Assembly: GCA_026707735.1 (NCBI GenBank)
Contig: JAPOWH010000004.1
Span: 1-64,000 of the forward strand
Length of the DNA stretch: 64,000 nt
Direction: 5' to 3'
Source of the DNA: Gammaproteobacteria bacterium
GTDB taxonomy: Bacteria > Pseudomonadota > Gammaproteobacteria > Pseudomonadales > Azotimanducaceae
The translations under genes were made by a program, and so were the position numbers. Under the pieces are notes generated by a model, which was not told the DNA's origin, did not search any database, and worked only from the letters and a program-made list of their open reading frames with translations. Each line of letters starts with the position of its first letter. Positions within the stretch are counted from its first letter, which is position 1. Positions 27,528-37,377 of the stretch are shown piece after piece.

Positions 27528-27609
27528 GCCGGCAAGTACATGTTTGGGCGGTTGGGCAAGTTTGTGAGCTTCTAACTTGACATCGTCTGATTTGCACGGG
27601 GTGTCAGGC

Positions 27610-29349
27610 ATGCAGCATGGACGCCTGAGACATCGCGACAAGCGGCCGTTGTCGGACATTTCAAACGCGTTGTGCGTCTGCTCACTTGTTGCTGCCACGC
27701 AACTGTGCGCAGACGCAGACGTCTTGGACGTCATGCAGGACGAACTGAATCGCTCATTCAAAGTCCTGCAGGAGGAACCGACACCTCCATACTACTTGAG
27801 CTATGAAATTACCGAGAGCGCAAGTGCGAACATTAGTGCTAGTTTTGGTGAGGTGATCAATCGTGGTTCGTCCACGACCAGATACATAGATATCAATCTG
27901 CGTGTTGGCGATTTCTCGCTCGACAACACCCATCCAGTCGAAGGTGGCACGGTAATTCCGGACTTGGGCGCTTACACAATTGCCATTGATGACGTAGACG
28001 CCTTACGCACTACGCTGTGGTATAGAACCGATATGGCGTTCAAGACAGCTCTTTCTCAGTTCACCCGTGTTCGCAATCGAGTCCAAACAACGGTGGAAGC
28101 TGATGACAAGTCCGGAGACTTTTCCGTCGTCGAACCGTCTACCTATATCGAGGAAAAAAGAGAATTGGATGCCGACATGGAACTATGGGGTCGAAAACTC
28201 CAGGAATATACGCATCCATTTGCTACTTCGCCTGTAGTACAAACCAATTCTGCCTCAATTAGTGGCGAGGTTGAGACTAGATGGTTTGTCAATACAGACG
28301 GCTCGCGGGTACTCGTCTCTCAACCGTACTATCGCATGGTGATTTCTGCCACCGCAAAAGCCGATGACGGCATGGTGCTGGGACTCGTCCGGACGTTTGA
28401 CTCAGTCGCTCCTGATCGCCTCCTAAAGGACGAGGAAGTCCTGGCCACTGTGAATACCATGATTGATGAACTAAAGGCACTGCGAGAAGCACCTCTTGTT
28501 GATCCTTATACGGGACCCGCGCTGCTATCAGGTCGTGCCACTGGAGTGTTTCTCCACGAAGTTCTTGGTCACCCTTTGGAGGGACATCGCCAGAAGTCGG
28601 AGGACGAGAGTCAAACCTTCCGCAAGCAAGTTGGCGAGCAGTTACTCCCGGAAGGATTTTCTGTAGTGTTTGATCCGTCCATGGAAGTGTTTGGGGAGAC
28701 CGACTTGATTGGCAACTACAAGTTTGACAACGAGGGAGTTAGGGGACAAAGGGTCGTTGTTATTGACAACGGCGTTCTCAAAGGCTTCTTGATGTCGAGA
28801 GCGCCAATCGAAGGGTATCCTGAGTCGAACGGTCATGGACGTAAGCAGATTGGACATGCAGTAGTAGCTCGTCAATCCAACCTCCTGCTTGAAGTAGATG
28901 ACCCAGTTTCCTCCGAAGAACTTGAAGCCATGCTGCTAGAGCAGGTGGAGGAACAGGGCAAGGAATTTGGTCTGTACTTCAAGGACATAACTGGAGGATT
29001 CACTACGACCCAGCGTAATTCTCCCAGCGCGTTCAACGTAACTCCGGTCTTGGTGTACAAGATCTACCGTGATGGTTCGAAGGAATTGGTTCGAGGCGTC
29101 AATCTGATTGGGACTCCACTTGCGACACTTAGTGAGGTAAAAGCTGGAGCAACCGACATTGAAATATTCAATGGCATTTGCGGGGGTGAATCTGGAAGTG
29201 TTCCCGTGTCTGCAGTTGCCCCGTCGATTCTGATTTCTCAGATAGAAGTTCAAAAGGCAGAGATCTCGCGAGACATTCCGCCGATTCTGCCATCGCCTGT
29301 TGACAACTCGTCGGCCCAACTGATGAATTCCACAGGTGATACCCAATGA
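27610..29349 (+). CDS. Exported TldD-like metallopeptidase (D2)
   Basis: This is 579 residues from ATG 27610; the frame is open back to TTG 27577, and GTG 27601 is another option. A basic N-terminus (MQHGRLRHRDKRP) precedes a hydrophobic core with several cysteines (ALCVCSLVAATQLCADA), less typical than in the other D proteins but consistent with export. The active site is FLHEVLGHPLEGHRQ, with HExxxH at about 316-321, and the cysteine ligand is in FNGICGGESG near 524. The C-terminus carries SQIEVQKAEISRDIPPILPS. The stop overlaps the next gene by four bases (ATGA). D2 is the most similar to D1, sharing DDKSGDFS near 190, which suggests recent tandem duplication. Confidence 0.86.
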   Translation: MQHGRLRHRDKRPLSDISNALCVCSLVAATQLCADADVLDVMQDELNRSFKVLQEEPTPPYYLSYEITESASANISASFGEVINRGSSTTRYIDINLRVGDFSLDNTHPVEGGTVIPDLGAYTIAIDDVDALRTTLWYRTDMAFKTALSQFTRVRNRVQTTVEADDKSGDFSVVEPSTYIEEKRELDADMELWGRKLQEYTHPFATSPVVQTNSASISGEVETRWFVNTDGSRVLVSQPYYRMVISATAKADDGMVLGLVRTFDSVAPDRLLKDEEVLATVNTMIDELKALREAPLVDPYTGPALLSGRATGVFLHEVLGHPLEGHRQKSEDESQTFRKQVGEQLLPEGFSVVFDPSMEVFGETDLIGNYKFDNEGVRGQRVVVIDNGVLKGFLMSRAPIEGYPESNGHGRKQIGHAVVARQSNLLLEVDDPVSSEELEAMLLEQVEEQGKEFGLYFKDITGGFTTTQRNSPSAFNVTPVLVYKIYRDGSKELVRGVNLIGTPLATLSEVKAGATDIEIFNGICGGESGSVPVSAVAPSILISQIEVQKAEISRDIPPILPSPVDNSSAQLMNSTGDTQ

Positions 29350-31142
29350 GACGAGCGGGCGCGTGCGCAATTGCGCTATGTTGGCTCGCTTTGGCTGGGT
29401 GCCTTCAAGCTCAAGAGAGCGAGGGGGACATACTGCGGCGCGCAATGCAAGACGAATTGGATCGTTCTCTAAGCGAGCTTCAATTGGAAGGCGAACCGAA
29501 ACCTTACTTTATCTCGTACACGGTTACCGAGCTTGAGTCTCATTCCATGCGGTACGTACTTGGGTCGCACGATTCTTCGAGTACAAATCTGAGACGTACG
29601 TTATTTGTAGCTGTGCGAGTAGGGAATTCCGAGCTTGACAACACTGGATTCCTAGACGTGAGCAACGATCAAATCGCAATCAACCTGGGAATAATTGGAA
29701 CCGCTCTCCCCTTGCGCGACAATTACGATGAACTTCGTCGGGTCATGTGGTTAGCCACCGATGCTGCATACAAAGCGGCGACAAAAACGTATTCGGCCAA
29801 GAGATCAGCACTGGAAAACCAGATAGTTGGATCTAGGACACCGGATTTCAGCGAGGAAGAGCCCCACCTATACCTGGAGGAATCTGACCAATTAGGTTTC
29901 AGCTTGGAGGAACTAGCAGGTATCGCCCGAGAGGTGTCTCAGGCCTTCGCGGACCAACCCAATGTGTTTGCGTCTTCGGCACATGTTCAAAGCACCGTAT
30001 CCTCGCGCACCTACCTCGACACCGAGGGGAATCACAATCGGCTCTACACTCCGCAATGTACAGTCGGGGCAACGGCCAGGACTCAAGCGTTGGACGGAGC
30101 GGCAATTCACGACTCCACTTACACCTACTCTAGGAGCTGCTCCGATCTTCCGGCCATTGATTCCCTAAGGGCCAAAGCAGTTGCCATGGCGCAGCGACTC
30201 GAGGCTCGACGCGACGCTGAGCCTTTGTACGTATATAGTGGTCCAGTTCTATTCGAACCTGATGCAGCCGCACACTTCCTGAACCAAGTACTAGCAAAAT
30301 TGCTTGGAGCAACCTCGGTGCCAGAGACGGGAAATCCGCAGTGGGACAGCAACCTCGAGCAAGTTGCCAATCCTTTCGTCGCCAAGATTGATGCTCGAGT
30401 TTTTCCGAGGACGATTAGTGTCTTCAATGACCCGACTATTTCGGATTACCAGGGCAGACCATTGCTTGGCAGCTATGCCGTCGATGCGGAAGGTATGCCC
30501 ACTCGGCGTACCGAATTGATTTCAAACGGCATACTTAAGACGCTGCTTACCACTCGCGACCCTGTCAATAAGTTGGTTAATTCCACGGGCAGCCACAGAG
30601 GCTATGGAAATCCTCTGCCAGGCAACCTCTTCATTCAGCCCGAAAGTGGTCTTTCGATGGATGAATTGCGAACCGAGCTGATTGAGTTGGCAAAGGAAAA
30701 CGGATCGGAGTTTGCTCTATTGGTACGCAAGATGCAGAGCATGGAAGACTTCGATGGCAGCGAAAGCCCGCTAGATGAGTTGTTCCAAACTCAGTTTGCC
30801 GGTGGGATTTCCGCCATGCCCGCCATAGATGTCGTCAAGATATACACGGATGGGCGCGAGGTCCAAGTATTGCCACTAGTAGTAACAGATTTTGTCGACA
30901 GCCATTTCCGGGACATTGTGGCAACCTCAGCGGAGACTGTGCACGCCGACGTAGCCATTTCTCCATTCGCCAACATGAATATTCTTTCTCTATTTACGGA
31001 AGGTATATCGGCATTGCATGGCGGCAAGGAGTTCATTTCAATCATCACTCCGGCGCTGCTATTTGAGGATCTGAGCCTTAGAAGTGCCGTAGGGTTCAAA
31101 CCCAATCTTCCTGCGGTTCCGCATCCGCTAGCCCAAGATTAG
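29346..31142 (+). CDS. Exported TldE/PmbA-like partner (E3), possibly a lipoprotein
   Basis: The 598-residue product overlaps D2 by four bases. Its signal peptide ends LALAGCLQAQ: LAGC is a lipobox, so the protein may be lipid-anchored, although ordinary cleavage after LQA is also possible. The segment GPVLFEPDAAAHFLNQVLAK takes the place of HExxxH. The array N-terminal modules (MQDELDRSLSELQLEGE, PYFISYTVTE) and the tail (FEDLSLRSA, then LPAVPHPLA) are present. It is probably the non-catalytic partner of D2. A membrane-anchored partner would fix the complex at a membrane. Confidence 0.82.
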   Translation: MRRAGACAIALCWLALAGCLQAQESEGDILRRAMQDELDRSLSELQLEGEPKPYFISYTVTELESHSMRYVLGSHDSSSTNLRRTLFVAVRVGNSELDNTGFLDVSNDQIAINLGIIGTALPLRDNYDELRRVMWLATDAAYKAATKTYSAKRSALENQIVGSRTPDFSEEEPHLYLEESDQLGFSLEELAGIAREVSQAFADQPNVFASSAHVQSTVSSRTYLDTEGNHNRLYTPQCTVGATARTQALDGAAIHDSTYTYSRSCSDLPAIDSLRAKAVAMAQRLEARRDAEPLYVYSGPVLFEPDAAAHFLNQVLAKLLGATSVPETGNPQWDSNLEQVANPFVAKIDARVFPRTISVFNDPTISDYQGRPLLGSYAVDAEGMPTRRTELISNGILKTLLTTRDPVNKLVNSTGSHRGYGNPLPGNLFIQPESGLSMDELRTELIELAKENGSEFALLVRKMQSMEDFDGSESPLDELFQTQFAGGISAMPAIDVVKIYTDGREVQVLPLVVTDFVDSHFRDIVATSAETVHADVAISPFANMNILSLFTEGISALHGGKEFISIITPALLFEDLSLRSAVGFKPNLPAVPHPLAQD

Positions 31143-31263
31143 CCGCTAACTTCTACTTAACGTCTGCATTAACTCTCCTGTCGAGGATGTGGCAATCGTG
31201 GCACAGCTTTCGAATAATAGGCATCTCTAACCCACGAGCTTCCTAGCACACGAGACAATAGAT

Positions 31264-32967
31264 GTGAAACGATATATTTGCTACGCGCTACTTTTGCAGT
31301 TGCTTTTGCTGGGAACTGCGACCGCAACCGAGTTGGATGCTCTCGATGTGATGTTTCGAGAAGTACAACGATCGATGAAAGTCCTCAAGAGGCATGACGA
31401 AGCGCCTTACTACATCAGCTATGAGATCACTGAAGACGTTGCTGCCACTGTCAGCGGCGCATTTGGAAAAGCAACAAGCAGGAACTTCATCGTTAGCCGG
31501 TACTTGGACATCGATCTACGCCTGGGGGACTACTCTCTTGACAATACCCATCCCCTTCGCGGCGGATTGAGTGAGTTATCGAACGGACCGGCAACGACGC
31601 CCATCGAGGACGAGGAAGCGCTTCGGACTACTCTCTGGCTTCATACGGACGTGGCTTACAAGCAGGCATTGACTCAGTTCACGAGAGTCAAGTCCGCAGT
31701 GCAGTCAAGTGTCAGACCTGTTTTTCGAGTGGGAGACTATTCCCCATACCCGGTGCGGAAATTCAGTGAAGCAAAGGTTGAGTTGGATGCTGATTTCGAG
31801 CATTGGAGAGACAAGATTCAACAGTACACGGAGCCATTCTCTGAGGCGGAGTTCATTCAGGACAACTATGCGTACATCTTCGGGGATGTGGAGACAAGGT
31901 GGTTTGTCAATTCGGATGGATCAAGAATCTTAGTTTCGAAGCCCTACTATCGGTTGGTCATTCAGGCTACCACCAAGGCTGACGACGGTATGGAGATATC
32001 TCTTGAGCGCACTTTTGACGCTAGCACTCCTAACAAGATTCTGCAGGATGAACAGGTTATGAGTGCAGTCCGCAGCATGATCGAGGACTTGCATGCGCTT
32101 CGTGTCGCTCCATTGGTGGAGCCGTACACTGGACCGGCGATCCTATCGGGACGATCAACGGGCGTTTTCTTCCATGAGGTCTTGGGACACCGCGTCGAGG
32201 GCCATCGACAGCGACTGCTCGATGAAGCGCAAACTTTCCATTCGCAACTCAACCAAAGATTGCTACCGCGAAGCTTTTCGGTTGTTTTTGATCCAACAGA
32301 AGGTAGCTTCGACGGGGTGGAGTTGATTGGAGGTTACAAGTACGACAATCAGGGTGTTGAGGCCCAACGGGTCGTAGTTGTCGATCGTGGGACTCTGAAG
32401 GGTTTCTTGATGTCCAAGACTCCAATAATGGGCTTCTATAGATCAAATGGCCACGGAAGGAAAAACTACGGCTATCCCGTAGTTTCTCGTCAGTCCAATC
32501 TCTTTGTCGAAATCCGAAATCCTCATACGAGGGATGAGCTTGAAGCGATGCTCATCGAGCGAATCAAGGAACAAGGGAAGCCCTACGGTTTGTATTTTGC
32601 GGATGTAAAAGGCGGGTTCACTCTGACTGCTCGCTCCATGCCAAATGCATTCAACGTGAATCCATTGATGGTTTACCGTCTGTATCCCGATGGTAGCAAG
32701 GAGTTGGTCAGAGGTGTAGACTTGATCGGCACTCCGCTGACAACATTCAGTCGCGTAGAAGCAGGCGCGGACGACTACGAAGTATTCAACGATGTGTGCG
32801 ACGCGGAATCCGGACAACTGCCCGTTTCCACCGTGGCGCCCTCGATACTGATTTCTCAGATTGAAGTACAGAAGACAGAAAGCTCGCGGAGCATTCCTCC
32901 AATACTGCCTTCCCCTGTTTCTCGCATCGATGGTCATTCCGGTTCTCGGGCCGATAGCGAACGATGA
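31264..32967 (+). CDS. Exported TldD-like metallopeptidase (D3)
   Basis: The 567-residue enzyme begins at GTG 31264, 121 bases after E3. The signal peptide is MKRYICYALLLQLLLLG with likely cleavage after TATA. FFHEVLGHRVEGHRQ places HExxxH at 304-309, and the cysteine is in FNDVCDAESG at 512, where the usual Gly after Cys is Asp. Compared with its paralogues it has extra basic residues near 35 (LKRHDEAPYY) and lacks the DDKSGDF motif, so it has diverged. The stop overlaps E4 by four bases. The C-terminal SQIEVQKTESSRSIPPILPS is kept. Confidence 0.86.
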   Translation: MKRYICYALLLQLLLLGTATATELDALDVMFREVQRSMKVLKRHDEAPYYISYEITEDVAATVSGAFGKATSRNFIVSRYLDIDLRLGDYSLDNTHPLRGGLSELSNGPATTPIEDEEALRTTLWLHTDVAYKQALTQFTRVKSAVQSSVRPVFRVGDYSPYPVRKFSEAKVELDADFEHWRDKIQQYTEPFSEAEFIQDNYAYIFGDVETRWFVNSDGSRILVSKPYYRLVIQATTKADDGMEISLERTFDASTPNKILQDEQVMSAVRSMIEDLHALRVAPLVEPYTGPAILSGRSTGVFFHEVLGHRVEGHRQRLLDEAQTFHSQLNQRLLPRSFSVVFDPTEGSFDGVELIGGYKYDNQGVEAQRVVVVDRGTLKGFLMSKTPIMGFYRSNGHGRKNYGYPVVSRQSNLFVEIRNPHTRDELEAMLIERIKEQGKPYGLYFADVKGGFTLTARSMPNAFNVNPLMVYRLYPDGSKELVRGVDLIGTPLTTFSRVEAGADDYEVFNDVCDAESGQLPVSTVAPSILISQIEVQKTESSRSIPPILPSPVSRIDGHSGSRADSER

Positions 32968-34754
32968 AGCGGCTGACAATCAGCATTGTTGCGCTATTTG
33001 TAGGATTAGCTGCTAGCGGACAATTGTCCAACGACGACGTGCTTGTTCGCGCTCTTCAAGACGAAATGGATCGTTCCTTGGCAGAACTCCAACTTGAGAA
33101 CGAGCCTTTGCCTTATTTCATCTCGTACTCGGTTCAGGAAAGGAAAAGTTCAACCCTGACCTATGTTTTGGGTGCACATGACGGTACGAACTCCAGTTTG
33201 GTGCGTTTGCTCAACGTCGTTGTAAGAGTTGGCTCCAAGCAGCTCGACAACACAAACTTCTTGCTTTTGGAGGCAACTCCTGATCAGCTCAATGAGATGG
33301 GTACTCCGCATGTACTCCCGTTGACTGACGACTACGACGAATTGCGGCGGTCCATTTGGATTGCGACGGATCAGGCCTACAAGGAGGCATTGGTCCATTA
33401 CTCTGCAAAGACGTCGGCTATAGCAAACCAAACCACGGCAGAACGCGTCAACGACTTTAGTGAGGAGGAAGCGTATCAGTATGTTGACGAACGAATTCCA
33501 TTAGGACTTGAACTCGACCAGCTTGCCAATCTTGCACGCCAGGTATCTGAGGTGTTTCGGGGTCGGTCCGAGGTTTTCTCTTCCTACGCAACCGCCTTCA
33601 GCAGCACGACCAAACGGACATACCTTGACTCCGAAGGCAACTTCCATCGCTACAGTTTTGAACTGTGCAACGTTCGAACGCATGCTTCCACCCAAACCTC
33701 CACTGGAGCCATAGTCAAGGATGGAACTTCGGCCCTGACACGCGATTGCTCCAGACTCCCCAAAATTGAATCGTTGCAAGCAGATGCGGCTTACATGGCA
33801 GAACACCTTGTGGACCAACGTCAGGCGGAGTCTCTCGAAGCCTATACGGGTCCAGTATTTATGGAGAGCAAGGCAGCCGCCGAATTCATTAATCAAGCAT
33901 TGTCTGGTCTCTTGGTTGCGGTTCCCGTGCCCATGACAGCCAGTCCTCAGCTAAACACTCAAATTCAGAACATCGCCAACCAGATGGTTCACAGAATTGA
34001 CACGCGTGTGTTTCCTCGCAACATATCCATTGTCAATGACCCTACGATTGACGAGTATCGTGAACGGTTGTTAATGGGCAGCTACGCAGTCGATAGTCAG
34101 GGAATGCCGTCGAGACGTACCGAAATGATTTCCAAAGGCATCCTCAAGAATTTGTTGACTACTCGATCTCCCGTTGCAGAGCTAGCCTCGACCACCGGTA
34201 GTCACCGAGGAATGCCAATTCCACTTCCTGGCAACTTGTTCCTGCAAACAGAACGTGGTGTTTCTCAAGAATCGATTCTTGAGCAGGCCATTCAAATTGC
34301 AGACTCCAACGGGTCGGACTTCGCACTAGTTATCCGCAAGATCGCCAATACGCAAGAAATCGAAATGGCGCATGTCGAGATGTCAGAAATGGTAAGTGCG
34401 ACAATGGAGGGAAATGTCGCAGTACTGCCTGCGATTCACGTGGTCAAGTTGTATCCGGATGGTCGAGAAGTTCCTGTCCAACCCATGGTGATCGTAGATT
34501 TTGTCCCTGGACATTTCAGGGACATTGTGGCAACAACGTCTCAAACCCACCATCATGACGTGCCGGCGTCTCCCTTGTCGGGGCTAAATGTCTTGATGGC
34601 CATGATCAGGGGTCCTGGGGCACTTTCCGGATATGACCAAATCTATAGCTCAATTGTCACGCCAGGATTGCTTATTGAGGAAATGTCGCTGCGCATTGCC
34701 AGCGGACAGATGCCAAGACTGCCATTTGCTCCCCATCCGATGGCAGACGAGTGA
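32964..34754 (+). CDS. Exported TldE/PmbA-like partner (E4)
   Basis: The 596-residue product starts at ATG 32964 within the D3 stop region (ATGA overlap). The signal peptide is MKRLTISIVALFVGLAASG. ALQDEMDRSLAELQLENE and PYFISYSVQE match the other E proteins. GPVFMESKAAAEFINQALSG replaces the catalytic motif. It resembles E3 more than E2 in the middle region (RTEMISKGILKNLLTTRSPV) and ends EEMSLRIA and LPFAPHPMA. It is the probable partner of D3. A 357-base gap and a small lipoprotein gene follow before the last pair. Confidence 0.82.
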   Translation: MKRLTISIVALFVGLAASGQLSNDDVLVRALQDEMDRSLAELQLENEPLPYFISYSVQERKSSTLTYVLGAHDGTNSSLVRLLNVVVRVGSKQLDNTNFLLLEATPDQLNEMGTPHVLPLTDDYDELRRSIWIATDQAYKEALVHYSAKTSAIANQTTAERVNDFSEEEAYQYVDERIPLGLELDQLANLARQVSEVFRGRSEVFSSYATAFSSTTKRTYLDSEGNFHRYSFELCNVRTHASTQTSTGAIVKDGTSALTRDCSRLPKIESLQADAAYMAEHLVDQRQAESLEAYTGPVFMESKAAAEFINQALSGLLVAVPVPMTASPQLNTQIQNIANQMVHRIDTRVFPRNISIVNDPTIDEYRERLLMGSYAVDSQGMPSRRTEMISKGILKNLLTTRSPVAELASTTGSHRGMPIPLPGNLFLQTERGVSQESILEQAIQIADSNGSDFALVIRKIANTQEIEMAHVEMSEMVSATMEGNVAVLPAIHVVKLYPDGREVPVQPMVIVDFVPGHFRDIVATTSQTHHHDVPASPLSGLNVLMAMIRGPGALSGYDQIYSSIVTPGLLIEEMSLRIASGQMPRLPFAPHPMADE

Positions 34755-35111
34755 CCGCTTCGAATTTCTGGCTATTCATTGCTGACTTAACTTACAAGAC
34801 CTAAAAGCAGTCTCCTAGTGTGTAAATTCGAAAATTGGTCTCCTCCACACGTTTTGTGAGCGCTAAGAGGTTGCAACCTTCCCTCTAGTTCCTGTCTTCA
34901 ACGTGAAATCCAATTGTTTGCCGTTGGCAAAGAAAACAACGTTGCGCGCCAAGTACTTTTGAAGATTTAGGAAGGCCTGACCTAGGTTCACGCGGGCGTT
35001 TTCCGTATTGACCGCACAGCACCGATGCAACAGGTACAGGTGCCAGGACGTTGCTAAAATGGATTTGCTTATACCAGTTCAACCATTCCGTATTTTGGAG
35101 GCGAAAAATAA
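34755..35111. other. Gap within the TldD/TldE array; possible decayed coding remnant on the minus strand
   Basis: No intact gene was seen. On the minus strand, 35078 to 34863 reads as 71 codons without a stop and with protein-like composition (LGQAFLNLQKYLARNVVFF, then a TAG), but no start codon or family is recognisable. A strong GGAGG for the lipoprotein gene lies at its right end. Confidence 0.3.
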
Positions 35112-35519
35112 ATGAGAAAGGCAGTACTGTTGGTGCTTTTAGCATTGACGTACGCTCTTGCGGGATGTGCGACCGTATTTAGTTATTCCGAATATCCTGT
35201 TAGAGTTGAGAGTTCGCCGACGAATCTCCAAATAGAAATACGAGATGCAAAGGGAAATATAGTTCACCGGGGTCAAACACCCGAGGTTGTTACGCTAGAT
35301 GCCCATGGAGGTTTTTTACAGCAAGCGACGTATTATGTGAAGTTGTATAGGTCTGGCACAGTAATTGGGGAAACCGTCATCAGAGGAGGCATTGACGGAT
35401 GGTTCTTCGTTAACCTGCTTGGCGGCGGAGTAGTGGGAATGCTCATTGACGCTGCTACAGGCGCAATGTGGGTTCTGGACGAATATGTGACAGTCCATGC
35501 GGACAAAGCGGACGAATAA
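35112..35519 (+). CDS. Small lipoprotein of unknown function
   Basis: The 135-residue product has a textbook lipoprotein signal (MRKAVLLVLLALTYALAGC, lipobox LAGC, Cys 19). After Ala-Thr the mature chain is mainly beta-like (VRVESSPTNLQIEIRDAKG), then a glycine-rich hydrophobic segment (GWFFVNLLGGGVVGMLIDAA) followed by TGAMWVLDE near 105-125. The segment resembles small bacterial lipoproteins with an internal Gly-rich hydrophobic hairpin. The start has GGAGG about 10 bases upstream. It lies inside the exported TldD/TldE array on the same strand and could be an anchor or accessory, but that is positional inference. Confidence 0.75.
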   Translation: MRKAVLLVLLALTYALAGCATVFSYSEYPVRVESSPTNLQIEIRDAKGNIVHRGQTPEVVTLDAHGGFLQQATYYVKLYRSGTVIGETVIRGGIDGWFFVNLLGGGVVGMLIDAATGAMWVLDEYVTVHADKADE

Positions 35520-35536
35520 GCCCCAATCAGTCGTGT

Positions 35537-35566
35537 GTGGTCACCGTATATCAGGTGACTATCCAC
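35537..35566 (+). terminator. Hairpin after the lipoprotein gene
   Basis: GTGGTCACC and GGTGACTATCCAC pair across an 8-base loop (GTCACC/GGTGAC perfect). There is no adjacent U-tract, so it may be a weak terminator, an RNA-stabilising hairpin or an operator. Confidence 0.3.
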
Positions 35567-35679
35567 GATCCTGTAGATAGACTTTTAGCCTTTTGTAAGC
35601 GAAGATTCAAATTGACACACCTCGCTCCATTCAGATCGGACTAGCTTCGAATTAGAACCAATTTGACCACCATCTCACT

Positions 35680-37377
35680 ATGAAGATCCTCCCGTTAGCA
35701 CTGTTCCTTTGCGTCGCAGCCCACAATTGCCTTGGTGCGGCTAGTTCAGAGACTGAGTTTGATGTATTGGATGTGATGCTCGACGAACTGTCTCGATCGT
35801 TTGACGTCCTGCAAGACGAGGACGAGCCTCCGTACTTTCTTAGCTATGAAATCACCCAGGACAAAATCCGAAGCGTAAGCGGCTCCTATGGTGAAATTGG
35901 CGGAATCGTCGACCGTTCGTTCCGTGAATTGGACATCGATCTAAGAGTTGGTTCATCTGAACTCGACAACACCCATTTTGGAGGTAGGGGTGGCGCCACA
36001 TCGATTTCGATAGAGAGTCCTGAGGCAATTCGCAACACGTTGTGGTATGCCACGAACCGGGAATACCGAATCGCCATTGCCCAATTGAGCGATGTTCGGA
36101 GTGCCATGCAGTCGCGCGTAGAGGAAATCGACCAATCGGGAGACTTCTCGCCAGCTCCTCGCGAGGAGTATCGAACAGATGTTATTGAGCTAGAAGCAGC
36201 TCTTTCCGTTCTACAGGAGAAAGTCAGACTATACGGCGCTCCCTTCAAACGCGCCGAACACATAATCTTCAACAGGGTTACTGTTTCAGGAGACGTCGAA
36301 ACTCGCTGGTTCGTCAATAGCGAAGGCACCAAGATACGAGTTTCCCAACCTTTCTACCGAGTAACTATCGAAGCATCCTCAAAAGCCGACGACGGTATGG
36401 TTCTGTCCCGCCAGCTAAGTCATATTTCAACCTCGTTGGACGGATTGCCTGACGATGAGTCAATTCTGAACGAAGCAGAGACGCTAATCGAGGAACTGGC
36501 AGAAATGCGCGATGCACCAATAGTTGAGCCCTATGCGGGACCCGCCATTTTGTCTGGACGTGCAACGGGAGTCTTTTTTCACGAGATTCTTGGACATCGT
36601 CTAGAGGGTCATCGGCAAAAGGCGGAACACGAAGGGCAGACGTTCAAGTCAAAGCTTGGAGAGTATGTATTGCCAGAGAACTTTAGCGTCGTCTTCGACC
36701 CCAATGTTCGCAAGTTTGGAACGATCGATTTGGCAGGATCTTACGACTTCGACAATCAAGGAGTGCGAGCACAGCGTGTCACCGTGGTCAGGGACGGCAT
36801 ATTGGAAGGTTTCCTGACATCTCGGCTACCAATGGAAGGCTTTCCAATATCAAACGGGCACGGGCGAAAGAATCAGGGCCGCCCCGTGGTTGCGAGACAA
36901 TCCAACATGTTTGTAGAAGTTGAGAATCCCTATTCGCCAGAGCAGCTCAAAGCTATGTTGATTGAGCGGGTTCTGGAACAGGGCAAGGAGTTTGGACTTT
37001 ATTTCGAGGACATTCGAGGCGGCTTCACCGTAACTCAGCGCACCATGCCGAATGCCTTCAATGTCACTCCAGTTGTCGTGTATCGAATCTTTACGGACGG
37101 GCACCAGGAGATGGTTCGTGGAGTTGACCTTATCGGAACACCGCTTACGACATTCAGTCGGGTTGAAGCGGGCGCATCCGACTTTGAGGTCTTCAATGGC
37201 GTCTGTGGCGCCGAATCGGGCTTGGTTCCTGTCGCCGCCGTTGCACCTTCTATTCTGGTGTCGCAAATTGAAGTCCAGAAGAAGGCTAGCTCAAGAAGCA
37301 TACCTCCAATCTTGCCAAATCCCGTCGACGCCCAGGAAGGGCTATCTTCCAACACACCGACATTGCTCAGACGATGA
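35680..37377 (+). CDS. Exported TldD-like metallopeptidase (D4)
   Basis: The 565-residue enzyme has a signal peptide (MKILPLALFLCVAAHNCLG, likely cleavage near GAA). FFHEILGHRLEGHRQ gives HExxxH at 301-306; the cysteine ligand is in FNGVCGAESG at 509. VLDVMLDELSRSFDVLQDED is the shared N-terminal module. Its C-terminal segment SQIEVQKKASSRSIPPILPN is like D1. Its stop overlaps E5 by four bases. It lies 160 bases after the lipoprotein gene, so this pair may have its own promoter. Confidence 0.87.
   Translation: MKILPLALFLCVAAHNCLGAASSETEFDVLDVMLDELSRSFDVLQDEDEPPYFLSYEITQDKIRSVSGSYGEIGGIVDRSFRELDIDLRVGSSELDNTHFGGRGGATSISIESPEAIRNTLWYATNREYRIAIAQLSDVRSAMQSRVEEIDQSGDFSPAPREEYRTDVIELEAALSVLQEKVRLYGAPFKRAEHIIFNRVTVSGDVETRWFVNSEGTKIRVSQPFYRVTIEASSKADDGMVLSRQLSHISTSLDGLPDDESILNEAETLIEELAEMRDAPIVEPYAGPAILSGRATGVFFHEILGHRLEGHRQKAEHEGQTFKSKLGEYVLPENFSVVFDPNVRKFGTIDLAGSYDFDNQGVRAQRVTVVRDGILEGFLTSRLPMEGFPISNGHGRKNQGRPVVARQSNMFVEVENPYSPEQLKAMLIERVLEQGKEFGLYFEDIRGGFTVTQRTMPNAFNVTPVVVYRIFTDGHQEMVRGVDLIGTPLTTFSRVEAGASDFEVFNGVCGAESGLVPVAAVAPSILVSQIEVQKKASSRSIPPILPNPVDAQEGLSSNTPTLLRR

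Noticed and set aside
35059-35115. 18-codon leader ORF overlapping the lipoprotein start
   Set aside because: Very short, without its own RBS; the lipoprotein has a strong RBS and does not need it.
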